Made by a program: the position numbers and the translations under genes. The notes beneath the pieces were generated by a model, which was not told the DNA's origin, searched no databases, and worked only from the letters and a program-made list of their open reading frames with translations. This document shows positions 42,698-54,238 of a stretch of DNA of 64,000 bases, one piece after another (the first letter of the stretch is position 1; each line of letters begins with the position of its first letter). This stretch comes from Enterobacter sp. RHBSTW-00994 (lineage in GTDB: Bacteria > Pseudomonadota > Gammaproteobacteria > Enterobacterales > Enterobacteriaceae). The DNA lies in the NCBI RefSeq assembly GCF_013782625.1, contig NZ_CP056199.1:1568588-1632587 (forward strand), given 5' to 3'.

Positions 42698-43927
42698 ATG
42701 TCTTTACCGCAACTCTCACTCTCAGCCGCACGTAACTTACATCTTACCGCACAGGGGCTGTTAAAAAAGCCCCGACGTCGCGCCCAGCCTGCCGATATTC
42801 TCTCTACCATACAGCGCATGTCGCTGCTGCAAATTGACACCATTAATATCGTTGCTCGCAGTCCCTACCTGGTACTGTTTAGCCGTCTGGGGGAATACCC
42901 ACAGCAGTGGCTGGATAATGCGCTGAGCCAGGGGGAAATCATGGAATACTGGGCACATGAAGCCTGCTTTTTACCCCGTGATGATTTTGCTTTGATCCGC
43001 CACCGTATGCTCTCTCCTGAGAAAATGGGATGGAAATATCGCCAGGAATGGATGCAGGAGCATGCTGCTGAAATTGAGCAACTTATTGCGCATATTCAGG
43101 ACAATGGACCAGTTCGTTCAGCTGATTTCGAACATCCCCAAAAAGGGACAAGCGGATGGTGGGAGTGGAAACCCCATAAACGTCATCTCGAAGGGCTTTT
43201 TACCTCCGGCCAGGTCATGGTGGTTGAACGTCGTAATTTTCAGCGGGTTTATGATCTGACGCACCGTGTCATGCCACACTGGGATGACAGCCGTGACCTG
43301 CTCACTCAGGCAGACGCTGAAGCCATCATGCTGGAGAAAAGTGCCCGTAGCCTGGGAATATTCCGTCCCCAGTGGCTTGCGGACTATTATCGGTTGCGAC
43401 AGCCTGCACTGAAACCGTTGCTGGTAAACCTGCAACTGCAGCAACGCATTATCCCCGTAGAGGTCGAAACGTTAGGCGAAATGTGGCTCCACGCAGACCT
43501 ACTCCCACTGTTATCACCCGCTCAGGAAGGCAAACTTACGGCTTCACGCAGTGCGGTTTTATCCCCGTTTGACCCTGTCGTCTGGGATCGCAAACGCGCA
43601 GAACAACTGTTTAATTTCAGCTACCGGCTGGAGTGTTACACTCCCGCAGCCAAGCGCCAGTACGGCTACTTTGTGTTGCCGTTATTACATAAAGGGCAAC
43701 TGGCTGGACGCATGGATGCCAAGATGCACCGTAAAACGGGAATTCTTGAGATCATCGCGCTGTATCTGGAAGACGGTGTTAACGTCACGGTATCACTGGA
43801 AAGAGGGTTAGCATCGGCAATTACAGAGTTCGCCGCGTGGCAAGGCGCGCGTGAGGTCACGCTGGCACGTCTGCCTGACGGGTTATTTACCTCTTGTCGA
43901 AGTGGCTGGGAAATAGGCACGGCCTGA
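42698..43927 (+). CDS. ycaQ: YcaQ, DNA glycosylase for interstrand crosslinks (AlkZ family)
   Basis: This 409-residue winged-helix protein belongs to the HTH_42/AlkZ-YcaQ family, whose E. coli member unhooks nitrogen-mustard interstrand crosslinks. The catalytic QxD motif is visible as Gln-Ile-Asp in LLQIDTINIVARSPYLVLFSRL near residue 47, and conserved HEACFLPRDDF and SPFDPVVWDRKR segments follow. It lies 44 bases after lpxK, preceded by GACAGGAAAAC, and ahead of ycaR-kdsB. Confidence 0.93.
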   Translation: MSLPQLSLSAARNLHLTAQGLLKKPRRRAQPADILSTIQRMSLLQIDTINIVARSPYLVLFSRLGEYPQQWLDNALSQGEIMEYWAHEACFLPRDDFALIRHRMLSPEKMGWKYRQEWMQEHAAEIEQLIAHIQDNGPVRSADFEHPQKGTSGWWEWKPHKRHLEGLFTSGQVMVVERRNFQRVYDLTHRVMPHWDDSRDLLTQADAEAIMLEKSARSLGIFRPQWLADYYRLRQPALKPLLVNLQLQQRIIPVEVETLGEMWLHADLLPLLSPAQEGKLTASRSAVLSPFDPVVWDRKRAEQLFNFSYRLECYTPAAKRQYGYFVLPLLHKGQLAGRMDAKMHRKTGILEIIALYLEDGVNVTVSLERGLASAITEFAAWQGAREVTLARLPDGLFTSCRSGWEIGTA

Positions 43928-43972
43928 AAAAGGAATGTGTTAAGCTTTAGCGAATACCTATACGGAGGAACT

Positions 43973-44898
<926 letters not shown>

Positions 44899-44904
44899 TT
44901 TCAT

Positions 44905-44930
44905 TTCTATCCCCTCTCGTCTGGGGGGAT
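44905..44930 (+). terminator. Hairpin after kdsB, possible terminator
   Basis: CTATCCCC and GGGGATAG pair around a ten-base loop shortly after the kdsB stop. The nearest T-run (44943-44948) is 13 bases away, so the termination role is uncertain. Confidence 0.4.
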
Positions 44931-45044
44931 AGCCATTCCTCCGGTTTTTTCGCCACTTTCTTTTCTCTAATTGATCTCTTCGGGTGACATCTGCACCCCG
45001 CACGCTCATTATAAAAGCAGTAGTCTTGATGGGGGTAATCTCAT

Positions 45045-45938
45045 ATGGAACAACTGCGTGCCGAACTAAGCCATCTGCTCGGTGAGAAATTAAGCCGGGT
45101 TGAATGCGTGAACGAGAAGGCGGATACCGCACTGTGGGCGTTATATGACAGCCAGGGAAACCCGATGCCGTTGATGGCTCGAAGTTTTACCTCGCCTGGC
45201 GTTGCACGGCAACTGGCATGGAAAATGTCAATGTTGGCGCGGGAAGGGACGATCCGTATGCCCACGGTTTATGGTGTGATGACGCATGAGGAACACCCCG
45301 GTCCGGATGTGCTCCTGATTGAACGTTTACGGGGGGTATCAGTTGAAGCGCCAGCACGGACCCCCGATCGCTGGGAGCAACTGAAAGATCAGATTGTCGA
45401 GGCTCTGCTGAGCTGGCATCGTCAGGACAGTGGTGGGCTGGTGGGCCCGGTTGATAGCACGCAGGAGAATCTCTGGCCCCTCTGGTATCGCCAGCGGGTT
45501 GAGGTCCTGTGGGGAACACTCAACCAGTTTAATAACACCGGGTTAACGATGCAGGACAAACGCATCTTGTTCCGTACTCGGGAGTGTTTACCTGCACTGT
45601 TCGAGGGTTTTAACGACAACTGTGTATTGGTGCACGGTAACTTTACCTTGCGCAGTATGTTGAAGGACTCGCGCACTGACCAGTTGCTGGCAATGGTTGG
45701 GCCGGGCATTATGCTTTGGGCGCCGCGCGAGTATGAACTTTTCAGGCTCAGTGACAGCGCGTTAGCGGAAGGGCTACTGTGGCACTATCTGCAGCGTGCG
45801 CCGGTTGCAGAGGCATTTCTCTGGCGGCGCTGGCTCTACCTGCTCTGGGATGAAGTCGCGCAACTGGTGAATACGGGACGTTTTAATCGTAGCAACTTCG
45901 ACCTTGCTGCAAAATCACTCATGCCCTGGCTCGCCTGA
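45045..45938 (+). CDS. ycbJ: YcbJ, phosphotransferase-fold protein of unknown role
   Basis: The 297-residue product matches E. coli YcbJ. A segment NDNCVLVHGNFTLRSMLKD (about 188-206) resembles the catalytic HGD loop of aminoglycoside phosphotransferase-like kinases, but has HGN in place of HGD, so catalysis is uncertain. No experimentally settled role is known to me. Its 3' end overlaps that of the convergent elyC by 24 bases (45915-45938). Confidence 0.88.
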   Translation: MEQLRAELSHLLGEKLSRVECVNEKADTALWALYDSQGNPMPLMARSFTSPGVARQLAWKMSMLAREGTIRMPTVYGVMTHEEHPGPDVLLIERLRGVSVEAPARTPDRWEQLKDQIVEALLSWHRQDSGGLVGPVDSTQENLWPLWYRQRVEVLWGTLNQFNNTGLTMQDKRILFRTRECLPALFEGFNDNCVLVHGNFTLRSMLKDSRTDQLLAMVGPGIMLWAPREYELFRLSDSALAEGLLWHYLQRAPVAEAFLWRRWLYLLWDEVAQLVNTGRFNRSNFDLAAKSLMPWLA

Positions 45939-46694
45939 CGAGCCTTTAATCCACTGCCAGAAACGCCCAAGCATCTCATAGCCCACGCGATCGCTGTGCA
46001 TCAGCCACACTGGCGACGGAATAGCCCGCTCCCAGGGATTCAGGGGAGCGGTAACCGCCAGTTGATTCGCCGGAGCAGGGAGCGGGTGTAGCCCTTGATG
46101 CTCAAAGAAAATCATGGCGCGAGGAAGATGTGCGGCGGAGGTCACCAGCAAAAACGGTGCATCACCAATCGCGTGTTTTACGGCGATGGCTTCTTCCTCG
46201 GTATCTTTTGGGTTGTCCAGCGTAATAATGGCTGAGCGGGGGACTCCCAACGATTCAGCCACCCGCGCACCCGCTTCGGCAGTACTCACGGGGTTTGTTT
46301 TCGCTGCCGCTCCAGTGAAGATCAGTTTAGATCCCGGATTTGCCAGCCATAGTCGAATACCTTCGTTAAGCCGGGGCAGACTGTTACTGATTAAATTTGA
46401 GCTAGGGGCCCACTGCGGATCCCAGGTATACCCGCCACCAAGCACCACGATGTACTCTACTTTCTGATTTCCCTGCCAGGTCGGGTACTTATCTTCAACA
46501 GGACGTAATAACCCGTCCGCGACAGGCTGCAGACTCAACAAGAGTAAGACAACCCACCCTGTCGTGATAAGCGTTTTACCACTTCTCTGAAAGCGGGTGA
46601 ACCATACCAGCAGCAGCCCCAGAGCAATGACCGAGAGCAACAGAGGAAGGGGAAGCATCATGCCGCCAATCACTTTCTTTAGGGTGAAAAGCAT
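45915..46694 (-). CDS. elyC: Envelope biogenesis factor ElyC (DUF218)
   Basis: ElyC (YcbC) is an inner-membrane protein that in E. coli supports peptidoglycan synthesis at low temperature. The 259 residues start with two hydrophobic helices (about 10-31 and 39-58) and a periplasmic DUF218 domain with YIVVLGGGYTWD and FTGAAAKTNPVSTAEAG, plus LVTSAAHLPRAM. The gene is convergent with ycbJ and divergent from cmoM (125 bases between starts). The ATG at 46694 gives the full membrane segment. Confidence 0.94.
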   Translation of the reverse strand: MLFTLKKVIGGMMLPLPLLLSVIALGLLLVWFTRFQRSGKTLITTGWVVLLLLSLQPVADGLLRPVEDKYPTWQGNQKVEYIVVLGGGYTWDPQWAPSSNLISNSLPRLNEGIRLWLANPGSKLIFTGAAAKTNPVSTAEAGARVAESLGVPRSAIITLDNPKDTEEEAIAVKHAIGDAPFLLVTSAAHLPRAMIFFEHQGLHPLPAPANQLAVTAPLNPWERAIPSPVWLMHSDRVGYEMLGRFWQWIKGSSGEPGHE

Positions 46695-46818
46695 CCTTTT
46701 TGGTTCCTTTTTTAACCATACAGCAGGCGATTGATAGTGATATTACACCAGAGAGGTTCATTCTCCGCGTGGGTGTGACAAAATAGCGGTTTTGCTGTTA
46801 GCGGGTGGAGCTCTCCCA

Positions 46819-47598
46819 ATGCGGGATCGCAATTTTGATGATATCGCGGAAAAGTTTTCGCGAAACATTTATGGCACGACCAAGGGGCAGTTACGTCAAA
46901 CGATCCTTTGGCAGGATCTGGACAAACTGCTTGCCTCTTACGGAAGCCAAAAATTGCGTGTTCTTGATGCTGGCGGTGGGGAAGGCCAGACTGCGATTTT
47001 AATGGCAGAGCGCGGTCATCACGTCACACTGTGCGATCTTTCCGCCGAGATGGTCGGTCGCGCTAAGCGTGCAGCAGAAGAAAAAGGTGTGAGCGACAAC
47101 ATGCATTTTATACATTGCGCCGCTCAGGACATTGCGCAGCATTTGGAAACACAGGTTGATCTGATATTGTTTCACGCTGTGCTGGAGTGGGTTGCTGAAC
47201 CACAAGACGTATTAAAAACACTGTGGTCGGTGCTGAACCCCGGCGGTGCGCTGTCGCTGATGTTCTACAATGCAAACGGTCTGTTGATGCGTAATGTGCT
47301 TGTAGGCAATTTTGGCTATGTGCAGCAGGGAATGTATAAAAAGAAACGGCGCACGTTATCTCCTGATTTTCCGCGCGATCCTCAGCAGGTCTATGGCTGG
47401 CTGGAAGAGATCGGATGGGAGATCACCGGGAAAACGGGTGTAAGAGTGTTTCATGATTATCTGCGTGATAAACAAAAACAGCATGACTGTTTTGACGCCT
47501 TAACAGAAATAGAAACGCGGTATTGCCGTCAGGAGCCCTATGTCAGCCTTGGCCGTTATATTCACGTCACTGCGCGCAAACCGCAGATGCAAGGATAA
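46819..47598 (+). CDS. cmoM: tRNA 5-carboxymethoxyuridine methyltransferase CmoM (SmtA)
   Basis: CmoM methylates cmo5U34 in tRNA to mcmo5U. The ATG at 46819 gives 259 residues (MRDRNFDDIAEKFSRNIYG); a frame from 46792 adds nine unconserved residues. The SAM-binding motif is VLDAGGGEGQTAILMAERG (about 49-67) with acidic strand end HVTLCDLSAEM. It begins the cmoM-mukF-mukE-mukB operon, with mukF three bases later, the usual enterobacterial arrangement. Confidence 0.96.
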   Translation: MRDRNFDDIAEKFSRNIYGTTKGQLRQTILWQDLDKLLASYGSQKLRVLDAGGGEGQTAILMAERGHHVTLCDLSAEMVGRAKRAAEEKGVSDNMHFIHCAAQDIAQHLETQVDLILFHAVLEWVAEPQDVLKTLWSVLNPGGALSLMFYNANGLLMRNVLVGNFGYVQQGMYKKKRRTLSPDFPRDPQQVYGWLEEIGWEITGKTGVRVFHDYLRDKQKQHDCFDALTEIETRYCRQEPYVSLGRYIHVTARKPQMQG

Positions 47599-47601
47599 CC
47601 T

Positions 47602-48924
47602 ATGAGTGAGTTTTCCCAGACAGTCCCCGAACTGGTTGCCTGGGCCAGGAAAAATGATTTCTCTATTTCGCTGCCCGTCGATCGCCTCTCTTTCTTGCTG
47701 GCGGTAGCGACGCTGAACGGTGAGCGTCTGGATGGAGAGATGAGCGAGGGTGAACTGGTGGACGCGTTCCGCCATGTCAGTGATGCGTTTGAGCAAACCA
47801 GCGAAACCATTAGCGTGCGTGCCAACAACGCAATCAACGAGATGGTGCGTCAACGTCTGCTGAACCGCTTTACCAGCGAACAGGCGGAAGGAAACGCCAT
47901 TTATCGCCTGACACCACTGGGCATTGGGATCACTGATTACTATATCCGCCAACGTGAATTCTCTACGCTGCGCTTGTCTATGCAGCTATCTATCGTGGCG
48001 GGTGAGTTGAAGCGAGCTGCCGACGCAGCAGATGAAAACGGTGATGAATTCCATTGGCATCGTAACGTCTATGCACCCCTTAAGTACTCGGTGGCGGAAA
48101 TCTTCGACAGTATCGATCTGACTCAGCGTCTGATGGACGAGCAGCAGCAGCAGGTAAAAGATGATATTGCTCAGTTGCTGAATAAGGACTGGCGCGCAGC
48201 CATTTCTAGCTGTGAACTTTTACTGTCAGAAACGTCCGGTACGTTACGTGAACTGCAAGATACGCTGGAGGCTGCAGGAGATAAGCTGCAGGCCAACCTG
48301 TTACGTATTCAGGATGCCACACTGGCTCATGACGATCTGCATTTTGTCGACAGGCTTGTCTTTGATTTACAAAGTAAACTCGACCGCATTATCAGTTGGG
48401 GACAGCAGTCTATTGATCTGTGGATCGGCTACGACCGCCATGTGCACAAATTTATCCGTACGGCGATTGATATGGATAAAAACCGCGTGTTTGCTCAGCG
48501 CCTTCGCCAGTCTGTGCAGAGTTATTTTGATGCGCCGTGGGCGCTGACCTACGCGAATGCCGATCGCCTGCTGGATATGCGCGACGAAGAGATGACGTTG
48601 CGTGATGAAGAGGTGACGGGTGAGCTACCACCGGACCTGGAATATGAAGAGTTCAACGAAATTCGTGAACAACTTGCAGCAATGATCGAAGAGCAATTGG
48701 CCGTGTACAAATCCAGACAAGTGCCTCTGGATCTCGGCATCGTGGTGCGCGACTATCTGGCGCAATATCCCCGTGCGCGTCATTTCGATATTGCACGTAT
48801 TGTTGTCGACCAGGCCGTACGCCTGGGCGTAGCGCAAGCAGATTTCACCGGCCTGCCGCCGAAGTGGCAGCCGATTAACGATTACGGAGCCAAGGTACAG
48901 GCGCATGTCATTGACAAATATTGA
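47602..48924 (+). CDS. mukF: Condensin kleisin subunit MukF
   Basis: MukF is the kleisin of the MukBEF condensin that organises and segregates the chromosome. The 440 residues show an N-terminal winged-helix dimerisation domain (about 1-120), a helical middle and a C-terminal winged helix that binds the MukB head, ending [17 protein letters not shown]. Its last 20 bases overlap the mukE start, indicating coupled translation. Confidence 0.98.
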   Translation: MSEFSQTVPELVAWARKNDFSISLPVDRLSFLLAVATLNGERLDGEMSEGELVDAFRHVSDAFEQTSETISVRANNAINEMVRQRLLNRFTSEQAEGNAIYRLTPLGIGITDYYIRQREFSTLRLSMQLSIVAGELKRAADAADENGDEFHWHRNVYAPLKYSVAEIFDSIDLTQRLMDEQQQQVKDDIAQLLNKDWRAAISSCELLLSETSGTLRELQDTLEAAGDKLQANLLRIQDATLAHDDLHFVDRLVFDLQSKLDRIISWGQQSIDLWIGYDRHVHKFIRTAIDMDKNRVFAQRLRQSVQSYFDAPWALTYANADRLLDMRDEEMTLRDEEVTGELPPDLEYEEFNEIREQLAAMIEEQLAVYKSRQVPLDLGIVVRDYLAQYPRARHFDIARIVVDQAVRLGVAQADFTGLPPKWQPINDYGAKVQAHVIDKY

Positions 48925-49609
48925 ACAAGTGATGCCAGTGAAGCTGGCACAGGCGCTGGCGAATCCGTTGTTTCCGGCGCTGGACAGCCAGCTGCGTGCC
49001 GGTCGTCACATTGGCCTTGACGAGCTGGATAATCACGCCTTTTTGATGGATTTCCAGGAATATCTGGAAGAGTTTTATGCGCGTTATAACGTTGAGTTGA
49101 TTCGTGCCCCGGAAGGTTTTTTCTACCTGCGCCCACGTTCCACAACGCTGATCCCACGTTCTGTGCTCTCTGAACTGGATATGATGGTAGGTAAAATACT
49201 TTGTTATCTCTATCTCAGCCCTGAGCGTCTGGCAAATGAAGGTATTTTCACCCAGCAGGAACTCTACGATGAGCTGTTAAGCCTGGCAGATGAATCCAAA
49301 CTGCTTAAGCTGGTGAACAACCGTTCAACCGGATCGGATCTCGATCGTCAGAAGTTACAGGAAAAAGTTCGCTCTTCCCTGAACCGCTTACGCCGACTGG
49401 GGATGGTCTGGTTTATGGGCCATGACAGCAGCAAATTCCGCATCACCGAATCAGTCTTCCGCTTTGGCGCTGATGTGCGTGCAGGCGATGATGCGCGTGA
49501 AGCGCAACTGCGCATGATCCGTGATGGTGAAGCAATGCCGGTGGAAAACCATTTGCAGCTCAATGATGAGCATGAAGACAACCAGCCGGATAGCGGGGAG
49601 GAAGAGTAA
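48905..49609 (+). CDS. mukE: Condensin subunit MukE
   Basis: MukE is the kite-type winged-helix partner that bridges MukF and DNA. The 234 residues equal the E. coli length, starting [21 protein letters not shown], with [21 protein letters not shown] and an acidic C-terminal tail ([15 protein letters not shown]). It overlaps mukF by 20 bases and shares one base with mukB (TAATG, 49607-49611). Confidence 0.98.
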   Translation: MSLTNIEQVMPVKLAQALANPLFPALDSQLRAGRHIGLDELDNHAFLMDFQEYLEEFYARYNVELIRAPEGFFYLRPRSTTLIPRSVLSELDMMVGKILCYLYLSPERLANEGIFTQQELYDELLSLADESKLLKLVNNRSTGSDLDRQKLQEKVRSSLNRLRRLGMVWFMGHDSSKFRITESVFRFGADVRAGDDAREAQLRMIRDGEAMPVENHLQLNDEHEDNQPDSGEEE

Positions 49610-52600
49610 TGATTGAACGCGGTAAATTTCGCTCACTAACGCTGATTAACTGGAACGGCTTCTTTGCCCGAACCTTCGATCTGGATGAGCTGGTCACGAC
49701 GCTTTCCGGCGGTAACGGTGCGGGTAAATCCACCACCATGGCGGCATTCGTTACGGCGTTGATCCCCGATCTGACTCTGTTGCACTTCCGTAATACCACC
49801 GAAGCGGGGGCGACAAGCGGTTCCCGCGACAAAGGCCTGCACGGTAAACTGAAAGCAGGCGTCTGCTATTCCGTGTTGGATGTGATCAACTCCCGCCATC
49901 AGCGTGTGGTTGTCGGGGTGCGCTTGCAGCAGGTCGCGGGGCGCGATCGTAAAGTTGACATCAAACCGTTTGCTATTCAGGGGTTACCAACTTCGGTTCA
50001 GCCAACCGCATTGTTAACGGAAACCCTGAATGAACGCCAGGCGCGTGTACTGTCGCTACAGGAGCTGAAAGACAAGCTCGAAACCATCGAAGGTGTGCAG
50101 TTCAAGCAGTTCAACTCGATTACTGACTATCACTCCCTGATGTTTGACCTGGGCGTGGTGGCGCGTCGTCTGCGTACCGCATCTGACCGTAGCAAATATT
50201 ATCGTCTGATTGAAGCGTCCCTCTACGGGGGTATTTCCAGTGCCATCACCCGCTCATTGCGCGACTATCTGCTGCCAGAGAATAGCGGTGTGCGTAAGGC
50301 TTTCCAGGATATGGAAGCGGCGCTGCGTGAAAACCGCATGACGCTGGAAGCGATCCGGGTCACTCAATCTGATCGCGACCTGTTTAAACACCTGATCAGT
50401 GAAGCCACCAATTATGTGGCCGCAGACTATATGCGCCACGCCAACGAGCGCCGCATTCATCTGGATCAGGCGCTTGAGTTCCGTCGTGAACTGTTCACCT
50501 CCCGCAAACAACTGGTGGCAGAACAATATAAACACGTCGAAATGGCACGCGAACTCGGCGAACAGAATGGTGCGGAAGGTGATCTGGAGGCGGACTACCA
50601 GGCTGCCAGCGATCATCTGAATCTGGTGCAGACCGCACTGCGGCAGCAGGAAAAAATCGAGCGCTACGAAGCCGATCTTGATGAGCTGCAAATTCGCCTC
50701 GAAGAACAAAATGAAGTGGTGGCTGAAGCTGCCGACATGCAGGAAGAGAACGAGGCGCGTGCAGAAGCTGCTGAACTGGAAGTGGATGAGCTGAAGAACC
50801 AGCTTGCTGACTACCAGCAGGCGCTGGACGTACAGCAGACGCGTGCAATCCAGTACACCCAGGCGCTGCAGGCATTGCAGCGCGCAAAAGAGCTGTGTCA
50901 TCTTCCGGATTTAACGCCTGATAGTGCTGAGGAGTGGCTGGAGACTTTCCAGGCAAAAGAGCAGGAAGCGACAGAAAAACTGCTTTCTCTTGACCAAAAA
51001 ATGAGTGTGGCGCAAACCGCACACAGCCAGTTTGAACAGGCTTACCAGCTGGTGGTTGCCATTAATGGCCCTCTGGCGCGCAGTGAGGCCTGGAACGTGG
51101 CTCGCGAATTGCTCAGGGATAGCGTGAACCAGCGTCATTTGGCGGAGCAAGTTCAGCCGCTGCGTATGCGTCTGAATGAACTGGAACAGCGCCTGCGTGA
51201 ACAGCAAGAAGCTGAGCGTTTACTGGCAGAGTTCTGCAAGCGCCAGGGGAAACAGATCGATATTGACGATCTCGAAACCCTGCATCAGGAACTGGAGGCG
51301 CGAATCGCTTCTCTGTCCGATAGTGTTTCAAACGCCAGCGAGCAGCGTATGGTTCTGCGCCAGGAGATGGAGCAACTCCAGTCGCGTTCGCAAACCTTGC
51401 TGCAGCGTGCGCCTGTCTGGCTGGCCGCGCAGAGCAGCCTGAATCAGCTCAGCGAGCAGTGCGGTGAAGAGTTCGAATCAAGCCAGCAAGTGACTGAATA
51501 CCTGCAACAATTGCTGGAGCGTGAACGTGAAGCCATTGTTGAGCGCGATGAAGTCGGTGCGCGTAAACGTGACGTTGACGAAGAAATTGAACGCTTAAGC
51601 CAGCCGGGAGGTGCAGAAGATGCGCGCCTGAATACCCTGGCGGAGCGGTTTGGCGGCGTGCTGTTGTCTGAAATTTATGATGATGTTGGTCTGGATGATG
51701 CGCCTTACTTCTCAGCGCTGTATGGACCTTCACGTAACGCGATTGTGGTTCCGGACCTCTCGTTGATTGCCGATCAACTTGAGGGGCTGGAAGATTGCCC
51801 TGAAGATCTCTACCTGATCGAAGGCGATCCGCAGTCGTTCGATGACAGCGTATTTAGCGTCGACGAACTGGAAAAAGCGGTGGTGGTGAAAATCGCCGAT
51901 CGCCAGTGGCGTTATTCCCGCTTCCCGTCTCTGCCATTGTTCGGCCGCGCGGCGCGTGAAAACCGTATCGAGACGCTTCACGCCGAACGTGAAACGCTTT
52001 CCGAACGTTTCGCAACATTGTCGTTTGACGTCCAGAAAACGCAGCGTCTGCACCAGGCCTTTAGCCGCTTTATCGGTAGCCATCTGGCAGTCGCATTTGA
52101 CGCTGATCCAGAAGCGGAAATTCGCAAACTTAACACCCGTCGTGGTGAGCTGGAACGTGCCATTGCCAATCATGAAAATGATAACCAGCAAAGCCGCGTG
52201 CAGTTTGAGCAGGCAAAAGAGGGCGTTGCTGCTCTCAACCGTATCCTGCCGCGTCTGAACCTGCTGGCGGATGAGACGCTCGCCGATCGCGTGGATGAAA
52301 TTCAGGAACGTCTGGACGAGGCTCAGGAAGCCGCGAGATTTGTTCAGCAACACGGTAATCAACTGGCAAAACTGGAGCCACTGCTTTCTGTCCTGCAAAG
52401 CGACCCGGAACAGTTTGAACAGTTAAAAGAAGATTACGCGTATTCGCAACAGGTTCAGCGTGATGCTCGCCAGCAGGCGTTTGCCCTGACAGAAGTGGTT
52501 CAGCGTCGTGCCCATTTCGGTTATTCCGATTCTGCTGACATGCTGAGTGGTAACAGCGATCTGAACGAGAAACTGCGCCAGCGTCTTGAACAGGCTGAAG

Positions 52601-54057
52601 CTGAACGTACTCGTGCGCGTGAGGCGATGCGCAGCCATGCCGCACAACTGAGTCAGTACAGCCAGGTAATGGCCTCGCTGAAAAGCTCGTTTGATACCAA
52701 GAAAGAGCTGCTGAACGATCTGCATAAAGAGCTGCAGGATATCGGTGTGCGTGCTGACAGTGGTGCGGAGGAGAGGGCGCGGATCCGTCGTGATGAGCTG
52801 CATAGCCAACTCAGCAATAACCGGGCGCGCCGCAACCAACTGGAAAAAGCGCTGACCTTCTGCGAAGCGGAAATGGATAACCTGACCCGGCGTCTGCGTA
52901 AGCTCGAACGTGATTATCACGAAATGCGTGAGCAAGTCGTGACCGCAAAGGCGGGCTGGTGTGCCGTGATGCGCATGGTGAAAGACAATGGTGTTGAACG
53001 CCGTCTGCATCGCCGTGAACTGGCCTATCTGTCTGCGGATGAACTGCGTTCGATGTCGGATAAGGCCCTGGGGGCGTTGCGTCTGGCCGTAGCGGATAAC
53101 GAGCATCTGCGCGATGTGCTGCGTATGTCGGAAGATCCGAAGCGTCCTGAGCGTAAAATTCAGTTCTTCGTGGCTGTTTACCAGCACCTGCGTGAACGTA
53201 TCCGTCAGGACATAATCCGTACCGACGATCCAGTTGAGGCCATCGAACAGATGGAAATCGAACTGGGTCGTCTGACGGAAGAGCTGACCTCGCGCGAGCA
53301 GAAGCTGGCGATCAGTTCACGTAGCGTGGCGAACATCATTCGTAAAACCATTCAGCGTGAACAGAACCGTATTCGCCAACTGAACCAGGGTCTGCAAAGC
53401 GTATCCTTTGGCCAGGTTAACAGCGTGCGTCTGAACGTGAATGTGCGTGAAGCGCACTCCACGCTGCTGGAGGTGCTGTCTGAGCAACATGAACAGCATC
53501 AGGATCTGTTCAACAGCAACCGTCTGACCTTCTCTGAAGCGCTGGCAAAACTGTATCAACGACTGAATCCACAGATTGATATGGGACAACGTACACCGCA
53601 AACCATCGGTGAAGAGCTGCTGGATTACCGTAACTATCTGGAAATGGAAGTTGAGGTTAACCGTGGTTCGGATGGCTGGCTGCGTGCGGAATCTGGCGCT
53701 TTGTCAACCGGTGAGGCGATCGGTACAGGGATGTCGATTCTGGTGATGGTGGTACAGAGCTGGGAAGATGAAGCACGCCGTTTGCGCGGAAAAGATATCT
53801 CTCCATGCCGTTTGTTGTTCCTTGATGAAGCCGCTCGTCTTGATGCTCGCTCCATTGCCACGCTGTTTGAGCTTTGCGATCGTCTCGATATGCAGTTGAT
53901 CATTGCAGCGCCGGAGAACATCAGTCCGGAAAAAGGGACCACCTATAAGCTGGTGCGTAAAGTTTACCAGAACAGTGAACACGTCCACGTGGTTGGCCTG
54001 CGAGGTTTTGCGCCGCAACCTCCGGAGTCGTTACCTGGCACGGCTGACGCTTCGTAA
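49609..54057 (+). CDS. mukB: Chromosome partition SMC-like ATPase MukB
   Basis: MukB is the SMC-like ATPase of the MukBEF condensin. In 1482 residues it has an N-terminal head with P-loop [12 protein letters not shown] (about 33-44), long coiled coils rich in E, Q, R and L, a central hinge (about 665-780) that also binds topoisomerase IV, and a C-terminal head with [17 protein letters not shown] and Walker [14 protein letters not shown]. It is four residues shorter than in E. coli. A terminator lies 17 bases after its stop. Confidence 0.99.
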   Translation: MIERGKFRSLTLINWNGFFARTFDLDELVTTLSGGNGAGKSTTMAAFVTALIPDLTLLHFRNTTEAGATSGSRDKGLHGKLKAGVCYSVLDVINSRHQRVVVGVRLQQVAGRDRKVDIKPFAIQGLPTSVQPTALLTETLNERQARVLSLQELKDKLETIEGVQFKQFNSITDYHSLMFDLGVVARRLRTASDRSKYYRLIEASLYGGISSAITRSLRDYLLPENSGVRKAFQDMEAALRENRMTLEAIRVTQSDRDLFKHLISEATNYVAADYMRHANERRIHLDQALEFRRELFTSRKQLVAEQYKHVEMARELGEQNGAEGDLEADYQAASDHLNLVQTALRQQEKIERYEADLDELQIRLEEQNEVVAEAADMQEENEARAEAAELEVDELKNQLADYQQALDVQQTRAIQYTQALQALQRAKELCHLPDLTPDSAEEWLETFQAKEQEATEKLLSLDQKMSVAQTAHSQFEQAYQLVVAINGPLARSEAWNVARELLRDSVNQRHLAEQVQPLRMRLNELEQRLREQQEAERLLAEFCKRQGKQIDIDDLETLHQELEARIASLSDSVSNASEQRMVLRQEMEQLQSRSQTLLQRAPVWLAAQSSLNQLSEQCGEEFESSQQVTEYLQQLLEREREAIVERDEVGARKRDVDEEIERLSQPGGAEDARLNTLAERFGGVLLSEIYDDVGLDDAPYFSALYGPSRNAIVVPDLSLIADQLEGLEDCPEDLYLIEGDPQSFDDSVFSVDELEKAVVVKIADRQWRYSRFPSLPLFGRAARENRIETLHAERETLSERFATLSFDVQKTQRLHQAFSRFIGSHLAVAFDADPEAEIRKLNTRRGELERAIANHENDNQQSRVQFEQAKEGVAALNRILPRLNLLADETLADRVDEIQERLDEAQEAARFVQQHGNQLAKLEPLLSVLQSDPEQFEQLKEDYAYSQQVQRDARQQAFALTEVVQRRAHFGYSDSADMLSGNSDLNEKLRQRLEQAEAERTRAREAMRSHAAQLSQYSQVMASLKSSFDTKKELLNDLHKELQDIGVRADSGAEERARIRRDELHSQLSNNRARRNQLEKALTFCEAEMDNLTRRLRKLERDYHEMREQVVTAKAGWCAVMRMVKDNGVERRLHRRELAYLSADELRSMSDKALGALRLAVADNEHLRDVLRMSEDPKRPERKIQFFVAVYQHLRERIRQDIIRTDDPVEAIEQMEIELGRLTEELTSREQKLAISSRSVANIIRKTIQREQNRIRQLNQGLQSVSFGQVNSVRLNVNVREAHSTLLEVLSEQHEQHQDLFNSNRLTFSEALAKLYQRLNPQIDMGQRTPQTIGEELLDYRNYLEMEVEVNRGSDGWLRAESGALSTGEAIGTGMSILVMVVQSWEDEARRLRGKDISPCRLLFLDEAARLDARSIATLFELCDRLDMQLIIAAPENISPEKGTTYKLVRKVYQNSEHVHVVGLRGFAPQPPESLPGTADAS

Positions 54058-54074
54058 AGCATTTTGTTACACAG

Positions 54075-54100
54075 AGCGGCGCAACAGCGCCGCTTTTTTT
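54075..54100 (+). terminator. Intrinsic terminator of the cmoM-mukFEB operon
   Basis: AGCGGCGC and GCGCCGCT pair around AACA and are followed by seven T, 17 bases beyond the mukB stop. Confidence 0.95.
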
Positions 54101-54238
54101 ATTCACTTAACTTGTGTTTACGGCTGCGTTATCTTTAAACTTCTTTACATAAGGTAAGGCAACAGCGTCTGCGCCTTTCTATAATGAAGTAAAGCCCCAG
54201 AGTGATGGGCATGTCGTAAAGAAAACAGGGGGCAAGGG

